DNA from: JBQCHF01 sp051953655
Lineage (GTDB): Bacteria > Actinomycetota > Actinomycetes > Motilibacterales > Motilibacteraceae
NCBI GenBank assembly: GCA_051953655.1
Contig: JBQCIO010000243.1
Span: 1-9,418 of the forward strand
DNA: 9,418 bases
Reading direction: 5' to 3'
The position numbers and the translations under genes were made by a program. Numbering within the stretch: the stretch's first letter is position 1; each line of letters begins with the position of its first letter. The notes under the pieces were generated by a model. The model ran no database searches. It was not told the origin of the DNA and saw only the letters and a list, made by a program, of their open reading frames with translations. Shown one piece after another: positions 1 through 5,460 of this stretch.

Positions 1-114
1 ATCCTCGACTGGCGCACCGAGCACCAGCGGTTCACCAGCGTGGACGAGCTGCGCGAGGTGCGCGGGATCGGGCCCAAGGTCTTCACCGACCTGCAGCCGC
101 TGGTGCGCGTGTGA
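1..114 (+). CDS. comEA: ComEA-family DNA-binding protein, C-terminal end only (5' end outside window)
   Basis: Only the last 37 residues are present, read in frame from base 1 to the TGA at 112-114. They contain the second half of a helix-hairpin-helix pair: a TSVDELREVRGIGPKVFTDL stretch with the Gly-Ile-Gly hairpin, ending in PLVRV. This is typical of the C-terminal (HhH)2 domain of ComEA, which binds incoming double-stranded DNA outside the membrane during uptake. The stop codon overlaps the GTG start of the next gene (comEC), as expected for a translationally coupled competence operon. The identification rests on the HhH motif and the neighbour. The membrane anchor and SLBB region that would confirm ComEA lie outside the window, so another HhH protein is formally possible but unlikely. 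Confidence 0.88.
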   Translation: MLDWRTEHQRFTSVDELREVRGIGPKVFTDLQPLVRV

Positions 115-2663
115 CGCCGCCGGGACCGGCAGCCGCCGGGGCGACCGGCCCGGGCGACGGGAGGGCGCGCCCCCTGGACCTGCGGCTGGCCGCGCCCGCG
201 ACGGCGGCCTGGGCCGCGGCGTGGCTCGCCCTCGCCCAGCCGCCCGGCCGGGTCGTGCTGCTGGTCGCGCTGCTGGCCGGGGTGCTGGCCGCAGCGCTGG
301 TCGGAGTCTCGGTCCTGCGGGTGCCCCGCCGCGGGACGTCGGCCTCGGCGTCGGCGGCGCGCGGCCGACGCCTCCGGGTCGGGGTCGGGTGCGCCGTCTG
401 CGCGCTCGGTGCCGCGCTGTCCGCGGCGGCGCACGTCGTGACCGCCGAGGGCGGTGCGGTCGGCCGGCTGGCCGCCGAGCGCGCCCAGGTCCGCGCGCAG
501 GTCGTGCTCGCCACCGACCCGCACCCCTTCCGGTCCGTGGGTCCCTCCGGGCCGCGCCCGGGCTGGACCGTGCGAGGGCACGTCGTCGTCCTCGACGGCC
601 GCGGCCGGGCCTGGCGGGGGCGGGTGCCCGTCGTCCTGCTCGCCCGGGACCCGCGCTGGAGCGGGCTGCTGCCCGGGACCCGGCTGCTCGTGCCGGGGCG
701 GCTGTCCAGCCCTCGGCCGGGGGACGACGCGGCGGCGCTGCTCGCCGCCGACGGGCCGCCGCAGGTGCTCGAGCGGCCCGGGGCCGTGGGCAGGGCCGCC
801 GGACGGCTGCGGGCGGGCCTGCGCGAGGCGGTGGCCGGAGCCGGTCCGGCCGAGCGCGGGCTCGTGCCCGGCCTGGTGGTGGGCGACGACGGCGCCCTGC
901 CCGCCGACGTGGCCGACGCGATGCGGCAGGTCGGGCTCTCCCACCTCACCGCGGTGTCCGGGGCCAACGTGGCGATCGTCGTCGGCGCGGTGCTGCTGGT
1001 GGCCCGGTGGACCGGGGTCCCGGTGCGGCTCCGGCCGGCGGCCGCGGTCCTCGCCCTGGCCGGCTTCGTCGTGCTGGCCCGCCCGGAGCCGAGCGTGCTG
1101 CGCGCGGCGGTGATGGGGCTGGTCGCCGTCGCCGGCCTGGCCGGTGGCCGGCGGGGCGCGGGCCTTCCCGCCCTGGCCGGTGCCGCCCTGCTGCTCGTGC
1201 TGCTCGACCCCGCCCTGGCCCGCTCCTACGGCTTCGTCCTGTCCGCGGTGGCGACCGCGGGGCTGCTCCTGCTCGCCGGGCCGTGGTCCAGGGCGCTGGC
1301 CGGACCGGCCGTGCGGGCCGTCGACCTGGTGGCCCGCCGTCGGCCGTCCGGCGGAGACCCGGGACGGGCGGACCGGGTCGTGCCCCTCGCTCGCCGGGCC
1401 GCCGGCGGCCTGGCCCTGGCGCTGGCCGTGCCCGCCGCCGCGCAGGCGGTCTGCGGGCCGATCACCGTGCTCCTCTCGCCCCGGGTCAGCCTCGTGGCGG
1501 TCCCGGCCAACCTGCTGGTCGCCCCCGCGGTGGCGCCGGCGACCCTGCTCGGGGTCCTGGCCGCGCTCGTGTCGCCGCTCAGCTCGCCGCTGGCCGCGGT
1601 CCTCGGCCGGCTGGCGGCGGTGCCTGCGTGGTGGATCGTGCACGTCGCCCTCACCGCCGCGGCCCTGCCGGCGGCGTCGCTGCCGTGGCTCGCCGGGGTC
1701 GCGGGTGCGGTCGCCCTGGCCGCGGTCACCCTCGTGGCCGTCCTGGCAGCAGGTCCCGTAGCCCGGGCGGCGGGGCGGTTGGCCGCGCGTCGGCCCGCCG
1801 CCGCGGCGCTGGCGGCCGCGGTCACGCTGCTCGCCCTGCTGCTCGTGCTGCTCCCGGCCCACCTGTCCCCGCGGTGGCCGCCGGCCGGGTGGGTGCTGGC
1901 TGCCTGCGACGTCGGGCAGGGGGACGCGCTGGTGCTCCCGACCGAGCCGGGCGCCGCCGTCGTGGTGGACACCGGCCCGGACCCGGCCGCCGTCGACCGG
2001 TGCCTGCGCCGGCTGCGGGTGCGGCGGGTCGACCGGGTGGTGCTGACCCACGACCACGCCGACCACGCCGAGGGCCTGCCCGGCGTGCTGCGGGGGCGGC
2101 CGGTGGGGGAGGTCGTCGTCGGTCCCCTCGACGAGCCGGCCCAGGAGGCGGAGCGGGTGACGGCTTGGACGCGCGCGGCGCACGTGCCGATCCGGCGGGC
2201 ACGCGTGGGTGAGCAGCTCGGTGCCGGGCCGCTCTCGCTCGTGGTGCTCGCCCCGCCGGCGCCCATCCCGGAGGACTCGGCCCCGAACAACTCGAGCCTG
2301 GTCCTGCTCGCGGTCCGCGCCGGGGTGCGGTCGCTGCTCACCGGCGACGTCGAGCCGCCGGCCCAGGCCGCGCTGCTGCGCACGCTCGACGCCGACGGCG
2401 ACGGCCGGCTCGATGCCGGGCCGGTCGACGTGCTGAAGGTGCCGCACCACGGCAGCGTGCACCAGCTGCCGGCGCTGCTCGCCGAGACCGGCGCCCGCCT
2501 GGCGGTGATCAGCGTCGGGGCGGACAACGACTACGGGCACCCGGCTCCGGCGACCGTCGACCTGCTGCGCGCCGACGGTGCGCGGGTGCTGCGCACGGAC
2601 CAGGACGGGACGGTGCTCGTGCTCGGGCCCGAGGGGCACCTCGCGGTCGCCACGGGCCGATAG
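111..2663 (+). CDS. comEC: ComEC/Rec2-family competence membrane channel with C-terminal metallo-beta-lactamase domain
   Basis: An 850-residue polytopic membrane protein, the putative channel that moves single-stranded DNA into the cytoplasm. Residues 30-115 hold two or three membrane helices. About 120-225 is a soluble DUF4131/OB-like region. About 250-550 is the competence core, with the family signature HLTAVSGANVAIV at 278-290 followed by many hydrophobic helices. A last helix near 561-583 leads into a metallo-beta-lactamase domain (590-850). That domain shows DVGQGD (600-605), VVVDTG (617-622), the metal motif THDHADH (H647, H649, D651, H652), LLTGD (742-746), VPHHGS (777-782) and GADNDYGHP (803-811). 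All key nuclease-type metal ligands are present, so it looks intact. Length is normal for actinobacterial ComEC. The GTG start at 111 overlaps the comEA stop (GTGA), implying coupled translation. An Asp-rich EF-hand-like loop at 760-768 is unusual (see findings). Confidence 0.96.
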   Translation: MTPPGPAAAGATGPGDGRARPLDLRLAAPATAAWAAAWLALAQPPGRVVLLVALLAGVLAAALVGVSVLRVPRRGTSASASAARGRRLRVGVGCAVCALGAALSAAAHVVTAEGGAVGRLAAERAQVRAQVVLATDPHPFRSVGPSGPRPGWTVRGHVVVLDGRGRAWRGRVPVVLLARDPRWSGLLPGTRLLVPGRLSSPRPGDDAAALLAADGPPQVLERPGAVGRAAGRLRAGLREAVAGAGPAERGLVPGLVVGDDGALPADVADAMRQVGLSHLTAVSGANVAIVVGAVLLVARWTGVPVRLRPAAAVLALAGFVVLARPEPSVLRAAVMGLVAVAGLAGGRRGAGLPALAGAALLLVLLDPALARSYGFVLSAVATAGLLLLAGPWSRALAGPAVRAVDLVARRRPSGGDPGRADRVVPLARRAAGGLALALAVPAAAQAVCGPITVLLSPRVSLVAVPANLLVAPAVAPATLLGVLAALVSPLSSPLAAVLGRLAAVPAWWIVHVALTAAALPAASLPWLAGVAGAVALAAVTLVAVLAAGPVARAAGRLAARRPAAAALAAAVTLLALLLVLLPAHLSPRWPPAGWVLAACDVGQGDALVLPTEPGAAVVVDTGPDPAAVDRCLRRLRVRRVDRVVLTHDHADHAEGLPGVLRGRPVGEVVVGPLDEPAQEAERVTAWTRAAHVPIRRARVGEQLGAGPLSLVVLAPPAPIPEDSAPNNSSLVLLAVRAGVRSLLTGDVEPPAQAALLRTLDADGDGRLDAGPVDVLKVPHHGSVHQLPALLAETGARLAVISVGADNDYGHPAPATVDLLRADGARVLRTDQDGTVLVLGPEGHLAVATGR

Positions 2664-2683
2664 CGCACGCGGGCGCAAGGCCG

Positions 2684-2713
2684 TTCGGGGGCGTCGGCCG
2701 CGGCAGGTAGCGT
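2684..2713 (+). promoter_or_regulatory. Possible promoter for holA
   Basis: In the 109-base comEC-holA gap, TAGCGT (2708-2713) fits the actinobacterial -10 pattern TAnnnT. TTCGGG (2684-2689) lies 18 bases upstream as a weak -35. Transcription would start near 2720, leaving a leader of about 50 bases that contains the holA ribosome binding site. The same TAGCGT hexamer occurs in the candidate promoter before the gene at 5461. The motif is weak, and holA may also be read from comEC. Confidence 0.3.
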
Positions 2714-2761
2714 CACCCTGCGGGACGACGTGCCCAGGGGTGCGTCCGGGCAGAGCACGAC

Positions 2762-2769
2762 GAGGAGGA
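2762..2769 (+). promoter_or_regulatory. Ribosome binding site that fixes the holA start
   Basis: GAGGAGGA is a near-perfect Shine-Dalgarno sequence ending four bases before the GTG at 2773. It decides the start: the open frame extends further upstream to 2578, but that extension is an Arg-rich shadow overlapping the end of comEC. Confidence 0.7.
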
Positions 2770-2772
2770 CGG

Positions 2773-3750
2773 GTGGCCGAGGGTGCGGGCGGGGGACCGG
2801 CGGCGGTCACGCTGGTCGTCGGCCCGGAGGAGCTGCTGGTCGACCGGGCCGTGTCCGAGGTGGTCGCGACCGCCCGGGCCGGCGACCCCGAGACCGACGT
2901 CCGGGACCTGGCGGCGGCCGGGCTCGAGCCCGGCACCGTGAGCGGGCTGGTGGCGCCGTCCCTGTTCGGCGGGCGCACGGTCGTGGTCGTCCGCGGCGTG
3001 CACGAGGCGGGCGACGCGCTCGTCGACGAGCTCAAGGGCCTGGTCGCCGCGCCGTCCCCCGACGCCCTGCTGGTGCTCACCCACAAGGGCGGGGCGCGCG
3101 GCAAGGGGGTGCTCGACGCGGCCCGCAAGGCCGGGGCAGCCGAGGTGGCCTGCGCCGAGGTGAAGTCGCGGCGAGACAAGGCCGGCTTCGTGGCCGCGGA
3201 GTTCTCCCGGCACCGTCGCCGGGTGACCGGCGAGGTCGTCGAGACCCTCCTCGACGCCGTCGGCAACGACCTGCGCGCGCTGGCCGGGGCCGTGGGGCAG
3301 CTCTGCGCGGACACGACCGGGGCCATCGACGTCGAGGTCGTCCGCCGCTACTACGCCGGCCACGCCGAAGTCACCGGGTTCACCGTGGCCGACCGCGCGG
3401 TGGAGGGCCGGGCGGACGAGGCGCTCGCGCAGCTGCGCTACGCGCTGGGGTCGGGGACGGACCCGGTGCCGGTCGTGGCCGCGCTGGCGATGGCCCTGCG
3501 CAACATCGTCCGGCTGGCCGGCGCCTCCCGCGGCCTGCGGGAGGCCGACCTGGCCCGTGAGCTGGGGATGCCACCGTGGAAGGTGCGCGTGGTGCGCGGC
3601 CAGCTGCGCGGGTGGACCGCGGACGGGCTCGCCACGGCCCTCACCGCGGTGGCCGAGGCGGACGCCGCGGTCAAGGGCGGGGCGGCGGACCCCGTCTACG
3701 CGCTGGAGAAGGCCGTCGTCACCGTCGCCCGCTGCCGCGGCGAGCGGTGA
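2773..3750 (+). CDS. holA: DNA polymerase III delta subunit (clamp loader)
   Basis: A 325-residue protein of the usual length for actinobacterial HolA. Delta is the subunit of the clamp-loader complex that opens the beta sliding clamp. The N-terminal AAA+-like domain has the family's degenerate opening LVVGPEELLVDRAV (14-27) instead of a working Walker A loop, followed by APSLFGGRTVVVVRG (61-75). The middle lid region has a DLRALAGAVGQL helix (166-177), and RRYYAGHAEVTGFTVADR (191-208) matches the conserved turn into the C-terminal collar domain. That domain includes GMPPWKVRVVRGQLRGW (265-281) and AVKGGAADPVYALEKAVV (299-316), the usual ending of the family. The start was chosen by the GAGGAGGA site just upstream. 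It follows comEA-comEC on the same strand and ends before a strong hairpin. Nothing appears broken. Confidence 0.94.
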   Translation: MAEGAGGGPAAVTLVVGPEELLVDRAVSEVVATARAGDPETDVRDLAAAGLEPGTVSGLVAPSLFGGRTVVVVRGVHEAGDALVDELKGLVAAPSPDALLVLTHKGGARGKGVLDAARKAGAAEVACAEVKSRRDKAGFVAAEFSRHRRRVTGEVVETLLDAVGNDLRALAGAVGQLCADTTGAIDVEVVRRYYAGHAEVTGFTVADRAVEGRADEALAQLRYALGSGTDPVPVVAALAMALRNIVRLAGASRGLREADLARELGMPPWKVRVVRGQLRGWTADGLATALTAVAEADAAVKGGAADPVYALEKAVVTVARCRGER

Positions 3751-3778
3751 GCTGCGCCGCAAGGAGACCCGAACGCGA

Positions 3779-3809
3779 ACGGCGCCGCTCCCGGTGGGAA
3801 CGGCGCCGT
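3779..3809. terminator. Hairpin terminator between convergent holA and rpsT
   Basis: ACGGCGCCG (3779-3787) pairs perfectly with CGGCGCCGT (3801-3809). Inside, TCCC (3789-3792) pairs with GGGA (3796-3799) across a GGT loop, giving a 9-bp plus 4-bp stem with one internal mismatch. It lies 28 bases after the holA stop and 23 bases after the rpsT stop, so it can serve both directions. No T-run follows on either side, as is common in actinobacteria. Confidence 0.75.
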
Positions 3810-3832
3810 CCGTCGGCGCGGAAGCCGGTGGC

Positions 3833-4093
3833 TCAGAGCGAGGAGACCGACTTGGCCAGGGCCGCCTTGCGGTTGGCGGCCTGGTTCTTGTGGATCACAC
3901 CCTTGCTCACGGCCTTGTCCAGCTTGCGGCTGGCGGTCTTGAGCAGCTCCTGCGCGGTGCCGGCGTCGCCGGCGGCGACCGCCTCGCGGGTCTTGCGCAC
4001 GTAGGTCTTGAGCTCGGACTTGACCGCCTTGTTGCGCAGGCGCGCCTTCTCGTTGGTCTTGATCCGCTTGATCTGGGACTTGATGTTCGCCAC
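3833..4093 (-). CDS. rpsT: 30S ribosomal protein S20
   Basis: An 86-residue, Lys/Arg/Ala-rich helical protein of exactly the expected S20 size; S20 binds 16S rRNA early in 30S assembly. The start (M)ANIKSQIKRIKTNEKARLRN and the later HKNQAANRKAALAK (68-81) are hallmark S20 segments. The start codon is GTG (4091-4093), preceded on the - strand by GAGG (4103-4106) nine bases away. Open frame continues upstream, but those residues do not resemble S20. The gene faces holA, an arrangement common in actinobacteria. Its upstream region is long and structured (see the leader entry). Confidence 0.97.
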   Translation of the reverse strand: MANIKSQIKRIKTNEKARLRNKAVKSELKTYVRKTREAVAAGDAGTAQELLKTASRKLDKAVSKGVIHKNQAANRKAALAKSVSSL

Positions 4094-4294
4094 GTTCGGG
4101 AGCCTCGACGTTCGTAAGAGATGACAGGTCGGTGAGGGCGGTGCGTGCAGCCGGGGCTGCGGGCCCGCACTCGCCGCTGTCCGGTGGGGACGGACCGCGG
4201 TCCGCGAGGACCATGGCTGTGGACCGAGGCCGGGACCGGTGAAGGCCGCCGACCGGTGACACGGGGTGCGCGCACGACCCAGGCGCGCACGCGA
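4094..4294 (-). promoter_or_regulatory. Putative structured 5' leader of rpsT
   Basis: If transcription starts from the candidate promoter at 4301-4330, rpsT has a leader of about 200 bases. It contains a perfect 14-bp palindrome (4191-4204). It also has a nested stem: outer GTGCG/CGCAC (4141-4145 with 4166-4170), inner GCAGC/GCTGC (4147-4151 with 4156-4160) closing a four-base loop. GACCGGTGA occurs twice at 4234 and 4251. No coding region was recognised in it. S20 controls its own translation in E. coli; whether this leader does something similar is inference. Confidence 0.35.
4191..4204. repeat. Perfect 14-bp palindrome in the rpsT leader
   Basis: CGGACCGCGGTCCG equals its own reverse complement. 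It could be a binding site for a dimeric protein, or a stem in the - strand transcript. It is the longest perfect palindrome I noticed between rpsT and the next gene. Confidence 0.6.
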
Positions 4295-4300
4295 CCGGTC

Positions 4301-4330
4301 ACGATACCCGGTGGCGGGCGCGCTCCCCAA
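4301..4330 (-). promoter_or_regulatory. Possible rpsT promoter
   Basis: Read on the - strand, TTGGGG (4325-4330) and TATCGT (4301-4306) are separated by 18 bases. TATCGT fits TAnnnT and TTG fits the conserved part of a -35. It is the best sigma-70-like pair I found upstream of rpsT. The -35 lies inside the hairpin at 4321-4339. Confidence 0.35.
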
Positions 4331-4339
4331 ACCGGAGCG
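4321..4339 (-). terminator. Hairpin after the 98-residue - strand gene
   Basis: CGCTCC (4321-4326) pairs with GGAGCG (4334-4339) around a seven-base loop, starting 23 bases after the stop codon of the upstream - strand gene. It could end that transcript and so separate it from rpsT. The stem is short and has no T-run, so this is tentative. Confidence 0.35.
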
Positions 4340-4347
4340 TGCGGCGG

Positions 4348-4377
4348 ACAGCTCAGGGCGGCTCAGCTCAGGGCGGC
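4348..4377. repeat. Tandem 15-bp duplication across a stop codon
   Basis: Bases 4348-4362 and 4363-4377 match at 14 of 15 positions and share the exact 12-mer GCTCAGGGCGGC. On the - strand each unit reads Ala-Ala-Leu-Ser followed by TGA in the first copy and TGT in the second. The duplication straddles the end of the 98-residue gene. Confidence 0.85.
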
Positions 4378-4659
4378 GCGCAGCCGCCTGCCCTCGGCGC
4401 CCACCGGCCGCGAGGTCCAGCGGCGCCGGCCGTGGTCGGGGTCGTGCACGGCCAGCAGCTGCTCGGTGGCGTCCAGGGCGGCGTCCAAGCGGGCCGCCGC
4501 GAGCATCCAGTCCGCGAGCGCCGGGTCGTCGGGGGACAGGCGGCCCAGCGCCTGCCGCGCCTCGAGGCGCAGCGGCTCGAGGACCCTGCTCACCGTCCGA
4601 AGCTCCATCGGCTGCCCCCGCACCGGTGATCCCGACCCTGCTCCTGAGAGCTCGGCCAT
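4363..4659 (-). CDS. Small helical protein of unknown function
   Basis: A 98-residue protein that I do not recognise. The first 17 residues are Gly/Ser-rich and probably flexible. From MELRTVSRVLEPLRLEARQA (18-37) onward it looks like two amphipathic helices: the second covers DPALADWMLAAARLDAALDA and TEQLLAVHD, and the tail HGRRRWTSRPVGAEGRRLRA is basic. There is no signal peptide or membrane segment, so it is probably cytoplasmic. ATG 4659 was chosen because GGGGAG lies five bases upstream on the - strand; an in-frame upstream start (4719) has no better support, and ATG 4608 would give an 81-residue form. It is divergent from the XRE gene, with 218 bases between their starts. The frame is plausibly real given the binding site and ordered helical pattern, but homologs would be needed to confirm it. 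Confidence 0.6.
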   Translation of the reverse strand: MAELSGAGSGSPVRGQPMELRTVSRVLEPLRLEARQALGRLSPDDPALADWMLAAARLDAALDATEQLLAVHDPDHGRRRWTSRPVGAEGRRLRAALS

Positions 4660-4865
4660 CTCAGCTCCCCGTTCGTGACCGCGACGCCGTGCGCGCTCAG
4701 TGGACACCGGGAGTAGCACGCGCGCAAGAGTCAGGGCGAAAGGTGCCGCACCGTCATCGACCGGTCACGGAATGAGCATCGTCGCCCCGCTCCGAACCTC
4801 CCGGCGGGGGTCGTCCGTGCCCAGTCTCGCCGTGTCTCGTCAGGCACCGTTCGGTGCAGCGGTCC

Positions 4866-4871
4866 TATCCT
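4866..4871 (+). promoter_or_regulatory. -10 element of a probable leaderless promoter
   Basis: TATCCT fits TAnnnT and ends six bases before the GTG at 4878. The expected transcription start therefore falls on or next to the start codon, the layout of leaderless actinobacterial genes. No Shine-Dalgarno sequence precedes that GTG and no good -35 is seen. Confidence 0.5.
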
Positions 4872-4877
4872 CGACGG

Positions 4878-5279
4878 GTGACCGAGCAGCTGCCGACGTG
4901 GCCCGCCTGGCTGGCCGCCCGGATGGAGCTGCGCGGGTTCCGCTCCAGCAGCGAGCTGGCGCGGGCGGCGGGGATCCCCGACTCGGTCATCTCCCGGTGG
5001 CGCAGCGGCGCCTCGGTGCCCTCGGTGGTGCAGCTGCGCCGCCTGCAGGGCCCGCTCCAGGTCCCCCTGCTCACCCTGCTCGTGGCGGCCGGGCACCTCA
5101 CCGCCGACGAGGTCGCCCTCGAGCTGCCGCCGGACCCGGAGCCGCGGCCCCGCGACACCCGCGACGCCATCCGGCGCGACGCCGGCCTGAGCGAGGACCT
5201 GCGCCACCTGCTCGAGGTGCAGTACGACGCGATGCTCGCCGTGGCCGCCGCCCGGGCATCGGGCCAGCCCAGCCGCTGA
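4878..5279 (+). CDS. XRE-family helix-turn-helix transcriptional regulator
   Basis: A 133-residue protein with an N-terminal Cro/C1-type helix-turn-helix. Residues 10-60 hold MELRGFRSSSELARAAGIPD, then SVISRWRSGASVPSV, where SELARAAGI is helix 2 and SVISRWRSG the recognition helix. LLTLLVAAGHLTADEV (about 64-79) is the usual end of actinobacterial XRE domains of this type. The rest is an acidic/Pro linker and a helix (LRHLLEVQYDAMLAVAAARA) that may dimerise. No effector domain is seen. The GTG at 4878 is preferred over an in-frame GTG at 4854 because the first gives the usual family beginning and fits a leaderless start. It lies between the divergent small gene and the repeat-protein genes and could regulate either or itself; that role is inferred only from position. 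Confidence 0.85.
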   Translation: MTEQLPTWPAWLAARMELRGFRSSSELARAAGIPDSVISRWRSGASVPSVVQLRRLQGPLQVPLLTLLVAAGHLTADEVALELPPDPEPRPRDTRDAIRRDAGLSEDLRHLLEVQYDAMLAVAAARASGQPSR

Positions 5280-5330
5280 CCCCCCGTCCTCCCGTTCCAC
5301 CCTCCGCTGCTCCTCACGCTCCGTACTCAC

Positions 5331-5344
5331 TTGCATACACGCAA
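5331..5344. promoter_or_regulatory. Imperfect inverted repeat in an AT-rich island, possible operator
   Basis: TTGCATACACGCAA has perfect TTGC/GCAA ends and matches its reverse complement at 10 of 14 bases. It begins a stretch (5328-5364) much richer in A/T than anything else nearby. It lies about 20 bases upstream of the candidate -35 at 5363. CACGCAA recurs at 5403-5409. It is a candidate regulator-binding site, perhaps for the neighbouring XRE protein, on positional grounds only. Confidence 0.3.
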
Positions 5345-5362
5345 ATTCTATCGGCTGATCCC

Positions 5363-5392
5363 TTGCGCGTACGCACAGCCTCGCCCTAGCGT
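5363..5392 (+). promoter_or_regulatory. Candidate promoter of the repeat-protein genes
   Basis: TTGCGC (5363-5368) and TAGCGT (5387-5392) are separated by 18 bases, a good sigma-70-type pair for an actinobacterium. Transcription would start near 5399, giving a leader of about 60 bases before the GTG at 5461. This is the best promoter pattern I found in the window. Confidence 0.5.
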
Positions 5393-5410
5393 CCGTTCCG
5401 CACACGCAAC

Positions 5411-5453
5411 GCCCCTCCGGCCACGGGTCGGGAGGGGCTGGACGGGCGGGGGG
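5411..5453 (+). promoter_or_regulatory. Leader hairpin overlapping a G-quadruplex pattern
   Basis: GCCCCTCC (5411-5418) pairs perfectly with GGAGGGGC (5431-5438) over a 12-base loop. Overlapping it are five G-tracts of three or more at 5425-5427, 5430-5432, 5434-5437, 5444-5446 and 5448-5453, with spacers of 2, 1, 6 and 1 bases. This satisfies the usual G-quadruplex pattern. The last tract also supplies the only Shine-Dalgarno-like sequence, seven bases before GTG 5461. The hairpin and the quadruplex cannot form fully at the same time. Confidence 0.5.
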
Positions 5454-5460
5454 TTGGTCA

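Noticed and set aside
221..2212. Open frame of 663 codons on the + strand inside comEC
   Set aside because: Arg/Gly/Ala-rich frame-shifted reading of comEC, whose own frame contains all family motifs.
4292..4769. Identical 12-mer CGACCGGTCACG at 4292-4303 and 4758-4769 as a shared operator
   Set aside because: It is built on the palindrome ACCGGT; a few repeated 12-mers are expected by chance in GC-rich DNA of this length, and no consistent placement relative to promoters is seen.
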